Origin: Candidatus Paracaedibacteraceae bacterium
GTDB lineage: Bacteria > Pseudomonadota > Alphaproteobacteria > Paracaedibacterales > Paracaedibacteraceae
Length of the DNA stretch: 64,000 bases
Assembly (NCBI GenBank): GCA_019636035.1
Contig: JAHBYI010000001.1
Span: forward strand, 551,508 to 615,507
Reading direction: 5' to 3'
Position 1 is the stretch's first letter. Every line of letters begins with the position of its first letter. Made by a program: the position numbers and the translations under genes. The notes below the pieces were generated by a model. The model saw nothing but the letters and a program-made list of their open reading frames with translations. It made no database searches and was not told the DNA's origin. This document shows, in pieces, positions 43,501 to 51,990 of this stretch.

Positions 43501-45186
43501 TTAAATTTTATTTACATGACTACCGGATAAGGCTCGTCTGATGTTTCGGTTAACACGACGATCGGCAAAATCCTGAGTCGATGCTTCAAGGGCTTGTAGT
43601 TGAGCTTTTATAGCATTTTTATCATCAGAATTCAAAGAGTTCTGTAAAGAATTAAGGCAATTATCAATGGTATTACGCTCGTCCTCTGTTAATAAATCGC
43701 CGTCTTGAGCCAAAGCTGATGTCACTAAACTCGTGGTTTGTTCTGCTTCGATTTTAGTTTCGATCAAAAGGCGATGCTCAATATCTGTTGCTCCATGATC
43801 AAAGTTATCTTTTAAAATTGTAAAAAGATCATCTTCATTGAGGCCGTAAGATGGTTTAATCTCAATATTCTGGGAAATACCGGTTGTCATTTCTTTGGCT
43901 GTGACTGTTAGCAGTCCATCAACATCTAAGGCAAAGGTGATTCTAACGCGGGCAATTCCTGCGCCCATGGGTGGAATTCCTGTCAGAGTGAACGTTGCAA
44001 GTGATCGGCAATCTTTGACAAATTCACGTTCCCCTTGAACAACATGGACAATCAGTCCATCTTGGCCATCTTCATAGGTTGTAAACTCTTGGGCAATGGC
44101 AACGGGAATCGGGGAGTTCCGATGGATAATTTTTTCAACTAACCCGCCCATGGTTTCAATCCCTAGGGATAAGGGAGTCACATCGAGCAAGACAGTATCT
44201 GATCCCTGGGTCAGGGCTTTGGCCTGTAAGGCTGCCCCTAAGGCAACCACTTCGTCAGGATTTAAATTTGTCAACGGAGGGAGGCCAAAAAACTGTTGGA
44301 CTGCATCACGAACTGCCGGCATACGTGTTGAGCCACCAACCAAAACAACGCCGGTTAAATCGGCGAGTGATCGGTTGGCATCGTGTAGGGCTCGGGTACA
44401 AATCGTTATGGTTTTTGAGATAAGTGTATGGATCAGAGAGGCCAAATCCTGTTGCGATAAACCACTGGCATGGTGCGGGTGATCCGATAAATATTCTTTG
44501 ATTGTGCGAGCCTGATCAAGGGGAACCCGGAGTTTGTCGGCAATTAACTGATCGATGTCATCGCCACCCAGTTGAGTATCGCCGGCCGTTGCAAGAACTT
44601 GGAAGACACCTTTGCTAAAACGGATAATGGATAAATCAAACGTACCACCGCCCAGATCATAAATGGCATAAAGGCCTTCGGCATTTTGATCGAGACCGTA
44701 GGCAAGGGCTGCGGCTGTTGGTTCATTGATTAACCGTAAAACATTAAGTCCCGCGCGTTTTGCAGCTTCTTTGGTTTCTTGACGGGCGGCCTCATCGAAA
44801 TAAGCAGGGACGGTGATGACTGCATCATGAATAGGATGTCCCAAAGCTGTTTGAGCCATCGCTTTTAAATGGCTTAAAATGTGGGACGAAACGTCTATGG
44901 GGTTATGCCCACTGGTTGGGCGATTGGGCGTTCCGATGAAACGCTTAATAGATTTGATGGCTTTTGAGTCGGACAAAGCCGGTGTCCCAACACAATAATC
45001 GTTTTCTTGATAGCTCACAACCGAAGGGATCAACCGTTCACCTGATTCATTGGTCAACACGCGAATGGTATCGTGTTCGCAAACGGCAACCACCGAATGC
45101 GTTGTTCCAAGGTCAATACCGATGGCGCAGTGATTTGATCGGGCAGGTTCTACTGTTTTTTTAGGATCGATGAGTTGAATGAGCAT
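43501..45186 (-). CDS. hscA: Fe-S assembly Hsp70 chaperone HscA
   Basis: 561 residues, somewhat shorter than the ~610-620 of E. coli HscA. The Hsp70 ATPase signatures are [52 protein letters not shown] and [11 protein letters not shown]; the substrate-binding domain with NSPIPVA and the lid follow. HscA releases clusters from IscU with HscB as J-partner. Its start lies 26 bases inside the end of hscB. The shortening is in the C-terminal lid. Confidence 0.93.
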   Translation of the reverse strand: MLIQLIDPKKTVEPARSNHCAIGIDLGTTHSVVAVCEHDTIRVLTNESGERLIPSVVSYQENDYCVGTPALSDSKAIKSIKRFIGTPNRPTSGHNPIDVSSHILSHLKAMAQTALGHPIHDAVITVPAYFDEAARQETKEAAKRAGLNVLRLINEPTAAALAYGLDQNAEGLYAIYDLGGGTFDLSIIRFSKGVFQVLATAGDTQLGGDDIDQLIADKLRVPLDQARTIKEYLSDHPHHASGLSQQDLASLIHTLISKTITICTRALHDANRSLADLTGVVLVGGSTRMPAVRDAVQQFFGLPPLTNLNPDEVVALGAALQAKALTQGSDTVLLDVTPLSLGIETMGGLVEKIIHRNSPIPVAIAQEFTTYEDGQDGLIVHVVQGEREFVKDCRSLATFTLTGIPPMGAGIARVRITFALDVDGLLTVTAKEMTTGISQNIEIKPSYGLNEDDLFTILKDNFDHGATDIEHRLLIETKIEAEQTTSLVTSALAQDGDLLTEDERNTIDNCLNSLQNSLNSDDKNAIKAQLQALEASTQDFADRRVNRNIRRALSGSHVNKI

Positions 45187-45673
45187 CAGTTTGCCTTAGG
45201 GGGTGGTAGGATATTTCTTCAAGTATTTTTGTTAAGTAGACAAGCTCTAAGTAAAGATAGACCAAAGAGTCTGACGTGTCCATGGCTTGATAAACAAAGT
45301 CTAAGCGTTTTTTTAGGGTTTCTTCCAACAGGTCAAGGTCTTCTCGCTTGTGGGTGCTTTCTAGCTCTTCTCGCCATTCCATAACTTGCATCAAGAGGGT
45401 TGGATGCTGAATTGTTTGGCCGCCTTGACCGGGAACGCTGATCCCTTTGGCTTCTAGAAAATCTTCGGCACGGTAAAGCGGATTTTTTAGACGTTGATAA
45501 GCTTCATTCAATCTTATGGCTTGATCGGCTGCAGCCCGTCGCTCAGGTTCCGTTTTACCGATGAAGCGATCCGGATGAACAAGAGCTAAAACAGCCCGAT
45601 ATCGTTGATCCAAATCACTCAGGTCTAAGTTAAATTTTACCTCAAGGTTAAAGGTATCGAAGGCATTAGACAT
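45161..45673 (-). CDS. hscB: Fe-S assembly J-domain co-chaperone HscB
   Basis: 170 residues from the ATG at 45673 (MSNAFDTFNLEVKFNLD); a longer upstream frame exists only because it runs antisense-free through iscA in another frame. The J-domain keeps the HPD motif (LVHPDRF) and LNEAYQRLKNPLYRAEDFL; the C-terminal three-helix IscU-binding domain has MEWREELE. It overlaps iscA by eight bases and hscA by 26. Confidence 0.93.
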   Translation of the reverse strand: MSNAFDTFNLEVKFNLDLSDLDQRYRAVLALVHPDRFIGKTEPERRAAADQAIRLNEAYQRLKNPLYRAEDFLEAKGISVPGQGGQTIQHPTLLMQVMEWREELESTHKREDLDLLEETLKKRLDFVYQAMDTSDSLVYLYLELVYLTKILEEISYHPLRQTDAHSTHRS

Positions 45674-46001
45674 GGAACGATTTCCCACAGCCACAACGGC
45701 CTTTTTCATTGGGGTTCTTAAAGGTAAATCCGGAATGAAGTGTTTCTTCAACATAGTCCATTTCCGTGCCGAGAATAAACATAATCGCTTTGGGGTCAAT
45801 CATGAGAGTAATGTCATCAATAACGACAACTTCGTCAAAGGCTGATGGCGTATCGGCAAACTCCATCGTATAAGACATGCCGGAGCACCCTTTTGTTTTT
45901 ATACCAATACGAACGCCGACAGCCGGTGTCTCTCGTTGTCCCATAAGCTCGCGAATGCGAACTTTGGCGGACTCTGTCATGGTTAATGGTACTGGGCGCA
46001 T
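45666..46001 (-). CDS. iscA: A-type Fe-S carrier IscA
   Basis: 111 residues. The three cluster cysteines are in KTKGCSGMSY and RCGCGKSF (C-G-C near the end), the A-type carrier pattern. It receives clusters from IscU and passes them to apoproteins. It lies 15 bases after iscU and overlaps hscB. Confidence 0.95.
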   Translation of the reverse strand: MRPVPLTMTESAKVRIRELMGQRETPAVGVRIGIKTKGCSGMSYTMEFADTPSAFDEVVVIDDITLMIDPKAIMFILGTEMDYVEETLHSGFTFKNPNEKGRCGCGKSFHV

Positions 46002-46016
46002 GGGCGTGTCCTTTAC

Positions 46017-46415
46017 TTAAGCAGCATCAACAGCGGTTGTATTTTTGCTTTTGTAATCAGCAACAGCTGCCTTGATAGCGTCTTCTGCTAGAATCGAGCA
46101 GTGAATTTTCACAGGGGGTAAGGCTAAATGTTTAGCAATTTCTGTGTTTTTAATAGCCTGTGCATCATCAATGGATTTACCCTTAACCCACTCTGTGATA
46201 AGAGAGGATGAGGCAATGGCTGAACCACAACCAAAAGTCTTGAATTTTGCGTCTTCAATGATTCCTTCGGCTGAAACTTTAATTTGTAATTTCATAACAT
46301 CACCACAAGCCGGCGCACCGACAAGGCCTGTGCCAACAGACTGGTCATTTTTGTCCATGGATCCCACATTACGTGGGTTTTCGTAGTGATCTAAAACTTC
46401 TTTTGTATATGCCAT
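46017..46415 (-). CDS. iscU: Fe-S cluster scaffold IscU
   Basis: 132 residues. The three ligand cysteines and the conserved Asp are visible in GAPACGDVMKL, KTFGCGSAIASSS and PVKIHCSILAED; the HscA recognition motif LPPVK is intact. The scaffold accepts sulfur from IscS and iron/electrons to build [2Fe-2S] and [4Fe-4S] clusters. Gap of 50 bases after iscS. Confidence 0.96.
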   Translation of the reverse strand: MAYTKEVLDHYENPRNVGSMDKNDQSVGTGLVGAPACGDVMKLQIKVSAEGIIEDAKFKTFGCGSAIASSSLITEWVKGKSIDDAQAIKNTEIAKHLALPPVKIHCSILAEDAIKAAVADYKSKNTTAVDAA

Positions 46416-46465
46416 TTTGGTCTCCTTACAATCTATAATTTAGTGTTTTTTCTGATGTTAACAAC

Positions 46466-47719
46466 TTAATGAGCCGCCCATTGAATCTTGGAAATATCAA
46501 TTCCTTCCTGAGACATTTCCCACAAAGGGCTCATGGCGCGTAACTTTTCAACGGATGTGATAATGGCCTCTAGGGCAAGATCAATTTCCTCTTCGGTGGT
46601 AAAGCGTCCGATGCCAAAGCGAATGGATGTGTGCGCTAATTCTTCACCGACACCGATAGAGCGCAGGACATACGACGGCTCGAGGGATGCTGATGTGCAG
46701 GCTGATCCTGACGATACAGAGAGGTTTTTAATGCCCATGATCATGCTTTCCCCTTCAACGTGGGCAAAGCTCAGGTTCAAGTTCCCAGGAACACGTTGGT
46801 CTTTGTGGCCATTCAAAAAAACTTCCGGTAGGCGCGACATCAATGTTGTGTAAAATTTGTCAGCCAGTTTTTTTATCCGTGTGTGTTCGTCAGCCATTTC
46901 CTGTTCAGCAAGGGCGCAAGCCTCGCCCAAACCGACGCATAAAGCGGGTGATAGAGTACCAGAGCGCATGCCACGTTCTTGACCGCCGCCATTAATCAAG
47001 GCTTGTAGACGGACACGGGGGCGACGGCGAACATACAACGCACCAATCCCTTTGGGGCCATAAATTTTATGCCCGGAAATACTCAAAAGGTCAATGTTCA
47101 TCGCTTCGACATCAAGGTCAATTTTTCCAACAGCTTGGGCTGCATCCGTATGAAAAAGAACACCACGTTCACGGCAGATTTTTCCAATCTCAGCAATCGG
47201 TTGAATCACGCCAATTTCGTTATTCACAGCCATGACTGAGACAATCACCGTTGTGTCTTTAATCGCAGCCTTTAGGGTCTCTAAGTCAAGAAGGCCGTCT
47301 GTCCCCACAGGTAAATAGGTGACTTCAAATCCTTCTTGTTCCAAATAGCGGCACGTATCCAAGACGCATTTGTGTTCCGTCACAACTGTAATGATATGGT
47401 TTTTCTTGTCCTTGTGGAATTGAGCCGTACCTTTTATGGCTAAATTATTAGATTCTGTTGCCCCGCTGGTAAAAATAATTTCGCGGGGATCTGCTTTAAT
47501 AATTGAGGCGACTTGAGCACGTGCTTTTTCAACTGCGGCTTCGGCTAACCAACCGTGGGGGTGACTACGGGAGTGGGGGTTGCCAAAGATTTGACAGAAA
47601 TAGGGCAACATCTTCTCGAGAACGCGGGGATCACAAGGTGTTGTTGCTTGATAGTCTAAATAAATTTGACCGTCGAGAGAAGGCAATTGGTTGGCTGCTG
47701 GATTACATGATGTCATCAT
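46466..47719 (-). CDS. iscS: Cysteine desulfurase IscS
   Basis: 417 residues from the ATG at 47719, which overlaps the stop of the upstream desulfurase as ATGA; the longer frame to 47761 is not needed. PLP enzyme that takes sulfur from cysteine for clusters, tRNA thiolation and other uses. [14 protein letters not shown] opens the domain, [10 protein letters not shown] and [10 protein letters not shown] hold PLP residues, [10 protein letters not shown] has the Schiff-base Lys and [17 protein letters not shown] has the catalytic Cys on the long mobile loop of the group I (IscS) type. Confidence 0.95.
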   Translation of the reverse strand: MMTSCNPAANQLPSLDGQIYLDYQATTPCDPRVLEKMLPYFCQIFGNPHSRSHPHGWLAEAAVEKARAQVASIIKADPREIIFTSGATESNNLAIKGTAQFHKDKKNHIITVVTEHKCVLDTCRYLEQEGFEVTYLPVGTDGLLDLETLKAAIKDTTVIVSVMAVNNEIGVIQPIAEIGKICRERGVLFHTDAAQAVGKIDLDVEAMNIDLLSISGHKIYGPKGIGALYVRRRPRVRLQALINGGGQERGMRSGTLSPALCVGLGEACALAEQEMADEHTRIKKLADKFYTTLMSRLPEVFLNGHKDQRVPGNLNLSFAHVEGESMIMGIKNLSVSSGSACTSASLEPSYVLRSIGVGEELAHTSIRFGIGRFTTEEEIDLALEAIITSVEKLRAMSPLWEMSQEGIDISKIQWAAH

Positions 47720-48813
47720 GAAGCGATCCTTTCTTGTGAACGTGAATAGAGAGTTTGCCAAGCGGTAAAAAACGGATCAAGATCAGTGGCTGTTGTCGTT
47801 ATTCCTAGACTAACGCGTAGCGACTGATCCAGATGGGGTGATGTTATGCCCATGGCTCGTAGAACATGTGATGTTTTGACCTTACCTGATGAGCAAGCCG
47901 ATCCGGCTGAAACACTGATGCCTGATAAGTCAAAGTGCATGACTTGTGTGTTACTCGTTAGATTGGGGGTGGAAAAACACAAGGTATTGGCAAGGCGTGG
48001 CGCATCTTTTGAAAAAATGACGACTTCAGGGCAAGTGGAGATAAGTCTATCTTGTAGGGTATTGCGTAACATTTCAATCTTTTGCCAATCTCGGTTGTGG
48101 CAATCAGCGATGGCTTTACCCAAACTAACAATGCCAATTCTGTTTTCTGTCCCTGATCTGAAATATCGTTCTTGGCCACCCCCGCGAATCAACGGGAACA
48201 ACGAGATTTTCTCATTGATGATTAAGGCTCCAACCCCTTGCAATCCACCAATTTTATGGGCAGACAGTGAGATAAAATCAAAATCTGTCCATACAATATT
48301 GAGTTTACCAACGGCTTGGACAGCATCGGTGTGAATCTTTGCGCCATAGCGGCGGCACAGGTGAACGATCTGATCTAGAGGTTGAATAACACCTGTCTCA
48401 TTATTGGCAGCCATGACGCTGACTAAAGTGGGGGTAGTCGTGTTGATTAAAAGTTTTTCTAGGTGATCAAGGTCTAAGATTCCCTGTTTATCAACGGAAC
48501 AGATCAATGCTGATGGCTTAGCGTCAAGGACAGAATCATGCTCAATAGCACTGGTTATAATTGTTCCTTGAAATCCTTTGAGAACCATATTATTGGATTC
48601 TGTTGCTCCACTGGTAAAAATAACCTGTGATGGTTTAACTTTGAAAAAATGAGCAACGGATTCGCGTGCTTCTTCAATATGGGTGCGAGCTGTGCGGCCA
48701 TGGGCATGGATAGACGATGCGTTTCCTAACGTATCTATGGTTTCTAAGATAGCCTTTTGTGCTTCGGGAATCAGAGGGGTTGTGGCGTTATGATCCAGAT
48801 AAATGCGTGGCAT
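47716..48813 (-). CDS. Second cysteine desulfurase (NifS/IscS-like)
   Basis: 365 residues, shorter than IscS beside it and diverged from it. PLP and catalytic motifs are intact: [40 protein letters not shown] (Lys), [17 protein letters not shown] (catalytic Cys). Alphaproteobacterial isc clusters often hold such a gene directly after iscR, as here; start and iscR stop share one base (TAATG). Division of labour with IscS is unknown. Confidence 0.92.
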   Translation of the reverse strand: MPRIYLDHNATTPLIPEAQKAILETIDTLGNASSIHAHGRTARTHIEEARESVAHFFKVKPSQVIFTSGATESNNMVLKGFQGTIITSAIEHDSVLDAKPSALICSVDKQGILDLDHLEKLLINTTTPTLVSVMAANNETGVIQPLDQIVHLCRRYGAKIHTDAVQAVGKLNIVWTDFDFISLSAHKIGGLQGVGALIINEKISLFPLIRGGGQERYFRSGTENRIGIVSLGKAIADCHNRDWQKIEMLRNTLQDRLISTCPEVVIFSKDAPRLANTLCFSTPNLTSNTQVMHFDLSGISVSAGSACSSGKVKTSHVLRAMGITSPHLDQSLRVSLGITTTATDLDPFFTAWQTLYSRSQERIAS

Positions 48814-49259
48814 TAGGCAACCCTCTCAAATAACGTGCCGGTCATCCCTTTGACGCGACGGTTGCAAATATCATCGAGCGTGATGTTTTTAAAAAAACCT
48901 TCGACGACACGACTCAATTCACCCCATAGATCATGGGTCATACATTTTGTTCCGGCAGCTTGACACCCTGTGTGTTCTGAGTCACAACGGGTTGCCTTAA
49001 GCGGTGTGTCTACCGCAGAAATAATATCATAAATCCGGATCTCAGTCCGAGGTTTGCTCAAACTATAACCACCCGTTGCCCCGCGACAGCTTGAGACGAG
49101 GCCAGCTTTTTTGAGGCGATTAAAGAGTTGCTCTAGGTAAGCAAGAGGAAGATCTTGGCGAAGTGAAATTGCGCTCAATGACACGGGATCCGCCTCACCG
49201 TAATGGGCGATATCAACCATGGCCATGACCGCATATCTTGCTTTTGAGCTTAATTTCAC
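48813..49259 (-). CDS. iscR: Rrf2-family Fe-S regulator IscR
   Basis: 148 residues. The winged HTH is at the N-terminus (KLSSKARYAVMAMVDIA, LAYLEQLFNRLKKAGLVSSCRGATGGY). The cluster-binding Cys residues lie in RCDSEHTGCQAAGTKCMTHDLW, with the His after the last Cys that E. coli IscR uses as fourth ligand. First gene of the isc operon, expected to repress it when holo. A matching operator lies in the upstream gap. Confidence 0.95.
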   Translation of the reverse strand: MKLSSKARYAVMAMVDIAHYGEADPVSLSAISLRQDLPLAYLEQLFNRLKKAGLVSSCRGATGGYSLSKPRTEIRIYDIISAVDTPLKATRCDSEHTGCQAAGTKCMTHDLWGELSRVVEGFFKNITLDDICNRRVKGMTGTLFERVA

Positions 49260-49368
49260 ACAAATTCTCCAAATTCTTCATAGCTCTTCGAAAAAAGCCA
49301 TGTTACACTTAATCACGAACAGAGTGTTTCTGCTTGAAAAAACTAAGGTTTATATGGATAGAAATAAC

Positions 49369-49393
49369 TATTCTGACTAAATTGGTCAAGTAT
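49369..49393. promoter_or_regulatory. IscR-type operator in isc/hydrolase divergent gap
   Basis: The dyad GACT-AAATTG-GTC with AAGTAT on its right (49375-49393) fits the right half of the E. coli type 1 IscR consensus almost perfectly and the left half poorly. On the minus strand TTGACC inside the site is a good -35 box for the isc operon, so holo-IscR bound here would block transcription. This is the only strong dyad in the 180-base gap (49260-49440). Confidence 0.55.
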
Positions 49394-49440
49394 AGATTTT
49401 GTTTTTTTGAGCCTATTTTCTTAATTGAAAGGGGAAACCC

Positions 49441-50094
49441 ATGGCAGAAGTCATCTTCAATGGCCCGGCAGGCCGCCTAGAAGGCCGTTATCATCAAAGC
49501 ACTCGTGAGGATGCTCCGATTGCATTAATTCTTCATCCTAATCCACAATTTGGTGGCACCATGAACAATAAAGTGGTTTACGCCTTGTATCGAACTTTTG
49601 TTGATTTAGGATTTTCGACGTTACGTATGAATTTCCGAGGTGTTGGCCGATCCGAGGGATCCTTTGACAATGGTGAGGGAGAGCTTAATGACGCGGCGAC
49701 GGCACTTGATTGGTTGCAGACGGTCAATCCAACATCGCCAAAGTGTTTTATCGGGGGATTTTCTTTCGGAGCATGGATCGCCATGCAACTCTTGATGCGT
49801 CGACCTGAATTAGATGGTTTTATTTCCGTTGCGCCCCCTGCTGACCGTTATGACTTTAGCTTTTTGGCACCGTGCCCTGTACCGGGTTTGATCTTGCAAG
49901 GTGCCAAGGACGATATCGTTCCGTTTGGCTATGTGGCTAAGATGGCGGATAAACTTCAACAGCAACGTGGCATTCGTATTGATTATACTCAGATTTCTGA
50001 TGCAGATCATTTCTTTACGGGGAAATTGCCGGAACTTTGTCGTTCAGTTGAAGGTTATGTCAAACAAAGGTTGGCTGTACGATCCGTTGCATAA
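49441..50094 (+). CDS. Alpha/beta hydrolase (COG2945-like)
   Basis: 217 residues; GGGG/AAAGG sits just before the ATG. Conserved features: LHPNPQFGGTMNNKV, NFRGVGRSEG, the nucleophile elbow GGFSFGAW (Ser), AKDDIVP (Asp) and DADHFF (His). The group is common in alphaproteobacteria, often near isc genes, and its substrate is unknown. It is cytosolic, with no signal peptide, and is divergent from iscR. Confidence 0.9.
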   Translation: MAEVIFNGPAGRLEGRYHQSTREDAPIALILHPNPQFGGTMNNKVVYALYRTFVDLGFSTLRMNFRGVGRSEGSFDNGEGELNDAATALDWLQTVNPTSPKCFIGGFSFGAWIAMQLLMRRPELDGFISVAPPADRYDFSFLAPCPVPGLILQGAKDDIVPFGYVAKMADKLQQQRGIRIDYTQISDADHFFTGKLPELCRSVEGYVKQRLAVRSVA

Positions 50095-50174
50095 TACCAA
50101 TTATGGTTGGTATTACCCAATAAAAAACTTGCGTCAAAGTCATGTCTTATGACATTCTGTTGTCATCTTAGTAT

Positions 50175-50249
50175 GCCGCTGTGGCTCAGAGGTAGAGCAC
50201 ACCCTTGGTAAGGGTGGGGTCGAGAGTTCGATTCTCTCCAGCGGCACCA
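50175..50249 (+). tRNA. tRNA-Thr (anticodon GGU)
   Basis: Cloverleaf readable by eye: acceptor GCCGCTG pairing with CAGCGGC, D-arm GGCTCAGAGGTAGAGC, anticodon arm CACCC-TTGGTAA-GGGTG with anticodon GGT, T-arm GAGAG-TTCGATT-CTCTC, and encoded CCA at 50247-50249. It follows the hydrolase gene by 80 bases. Confidence 0.96.
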
Positions 50250-50323
50250 CCTGTTTAAATGCCTTGTAAATCATTGATGTCTTTCCTTGAACAAGGGGCT
50301 AGCTCTTTTGTGGCACGTTCCTC

Positions 50324-50410
50324 ATGGGCAAACAAAGAATCTATGGCAAAAATTTTGGAATAAATCTAAGAAACTTGAGAAAAATCTCGCAGACGATGTA
50401 TCGAAAATAA
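50324..50410 (+). pseudogene. 28-codon frame, possible XRE-regulator remnant
   Basis: Within the 390-base gap after tRNA-Thr an ATG frame encodes 28 residues with the stretch GINLRNLRKISQT, like the first helices of an XRE/Cro-type HTH (x-G-x-x-L-R-x-L-R-x...-S-Q). It stops at once, and no downstream HTH follows. Position beside a tRNA gene is where integrated elements decay. The match is short and may be chance. Nothing else is seen in 50250-50636 apart from the terminator. Confidence 0.25.
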
Positions 50411-50423
50411 ACTAAAATTTCTC

Positions 50424-50444
50424 CCCGCTTCGGCGGGTTTTTTT
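50424..50444 (+). terminator. Rho-independent terminator with UUCG loop
   Basis: CCCGC-TTCG-GCGGG (50424-50437) followed by seven T. It ends transcription from the tRNA-Thr side. A near-identical terminator stands at 51885-51906. Confidence 0.9.
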
Positions 50445-50636
50445 ACGTTTTAACTTATTGCTTCTAAGTTTATACAAAAATCTGTTGAGTTTTGATTTGG
50501 TTTTGCTTTGAAGGGATAGGTGTTTATTTTATTGAAAACTTGAACTAAATCCCAAGCTTTTGATATCGTAATTGGTGTATACAACTACTCAAACAAATAT
50601 TACATTAATCTAAAAGAATATGCATGAAAGATAACT

Positions 50637-51176
50637 ATGAATTCCATAAAAAACATTAAACTGCTACCCATTTTTTGTGTAGGGTCATTTTTAGCAGGAT
50701 GTTCTACAATAGAAGTTGTCAAATATTACGATGAATTTACTAAAAAAGACGTGTGTCAACTCGATTTATATAAAATACAGCATGAAGCTAATATTACAAA
50801 ATTTAGAACAACATTTTTGGACTTAGTAAAAGTTGACAATGATTGGGTGCTGGCAAAAATATCAAGTATAATCCATCCGTGCTACCCATTTTATCCGGAA
50901 AACCCAGAAATTAATCTCATGATATTGGATTATGAAGGTAAATTAGAATCTTTGAAGACAGAGGGGTTTGAAACTGAAAAGCATTATAAAAATCTGGGAG
51001 CAAGCAGCCATTTGGTATCGTCTTTTAGGTTCAAAATAAAAAAAGATCACTTAGGTAAAATTAGTTCATCAAAACAAACTGAATTAAGTGTTAAAATTGA
51101 CGATAGTCCTCTCAATATAAATTTTGATGATAAAGACAAACGAGCACTAAAAACTTTTCTAGAAAAATGTTACTAA
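50637..51176 (+). CDS. Lipoprotein, unrecognised family (first of tandem pair)
   Basis: 179 residues; signal peptide with lipobox LAGC (Cys22). Three further cysteines lie in KDVCQLDLY, HPCYPFYP and the C-terminal LEKCY. The protein shares a pattern with the next gene: I/V-E-V/Y at the mature start, a K-x-x-C in the first strand and a Cys-aromatic near the end, so they look like diverged duplicates. More A+T-rich than its neighbours. No function recognised; a disulphide joining the first and last mature cysteines is plausible. Confidence 0.7.
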   Translation: MNSIKNIKLLPIFCVGSFLAGCSTIEVVKYYDEFTKKDVCQLDLYKIQHEANITKFRTTFLDLVKVDNDWVLAKISSIIHPCYPFYPENPEINLMILDYEGKLESLKTEGFETEKHYKNLGASSHLVSSFRFKIKKDHLGKISSSKQTELSVKIDDSPLNINFDDKDKRALKTFLEKCY

Positions 51177-51189
51177 ATAGGGTGAAAAA

Positions 51190-51858
51190 ATGAATTTAAG
51201 ATTGATTTCTGGTGTGCTATCTCTAGCTTTGTTGCTTCCTGCATGTACGGAAATAAAAAATATTGAATACGAGCATAGTGATCGACTTAATCAAAAAATG
51301 TGTCGAATAAATCATATTTCAATGGAAGGTGTTGAGAATTTACATAGCCACAATAGCATTGGGATTATGAAATATAATAATGGCACTATTTGGATGTGGA
51401 TAAGGTTCTTTGAAAAAGAGCGGGTTAAAAAATATATAAAAGAAAATCCGCAAGTTGTATTTACGTTATTTAAGAACAATACGGAACAGGGCGAATTAAG
51501 GTTTACAAAAACATTTGATCATTCCGCATTGATTGCCTTCTTTAAAATCCACAAGAAAGGCTCAAAAGTTGATTTTACAAATAATTACAATCCACCATTT
51601 CCGACAGAAGATATTTGGCCTGCACTTAAGCATGAAGCCTCTTTCCTTTATATTGGAGGACTTAAAGCAGTTTCGTTCGCAATATCTGAGGAAGATCTCA
51701 ACAAGATTATGACCTCAGAGGGTATTAAGGTTTTGGTACAAACAGAAGGAAAACCTTTGATGGGGGAAATACCTAAAGATGCAATCCCATTAGTTAAAGA
51801 ATTTAAAAATATCTGTTGGTCAAACAACCCACAAGCAATTTTATCAACAAAAAAATAA
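51190..51858 (+). CDS. Lipoprotein, unrecognised family (second of tandem pair)
   Basis: 222 residues; signal peptide with lipobox LPAC (Cys19). Cysteines in QKMCRINH and FKNICWSN match positions of those in the preceding lipoprotein. GGTG eight bases before the ATG supports the start, and the gap to the first gene is 13 bases. The operon is closed by a strong terminator at 51885. No family recognised; like its partner it is A+T-rich and lysine-rich. Confidence 0.7.
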   Translation: MNLRLISGVLSLALLLPACTEIKNIEYEHSDRLNQKMCRINHISMEGVENLHSHNSIGIMKYNNGTIWMWIRFFEKERVKKYIKENPQVVFTLFKNNTEQGELRFTKTFDHSALIAFFKIHKKGSKVDFTNNYNPPFPTEDIWPALKHEASFLYIGGLKAVSFAISEEDLNKIMTSEGIKVLVQTEGKPLMGEIPKDAIPLVKEFKNICWSNNPQAILSTKK

Positions 51859-51884
51859 AATTCTCAGAAACTTAACATTCCTTC

Positions 51885-51906
51885 CCCCGCTTCGGCGGGG
51901 TTTTTT
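51885..51906 (+). terminator. Rho-independent terminator with UUCG loop
   Basis: CCCCGC-TTCG-GCGGGG (51885-51900) followed by six T. It ends the lipoprotein pair's transcript before ftsK. Stem and loop are nearly the same as in the terminator at 50424-50444. Confidence 0.92.
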
Positions 51907-51990
51907 ATACGCTTATACTCGAATCCTTGAGTCTTGGATCAATATCTGGGATAATCAGGTTACAGATACCTTAAAATAATAAAGATCTAA

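Noticed and set aside
45674..45799. N-terminal extension of hscB
   Set aside because: It lies in another frame of iscA; HscB homology begins at the ATG at 45673.
47846..48334. 162-residue plus-strand frame opposite the second desulfurase
   Set aside because: Antisense shadow; the opposite strand encodes an intact PLP enzyme.
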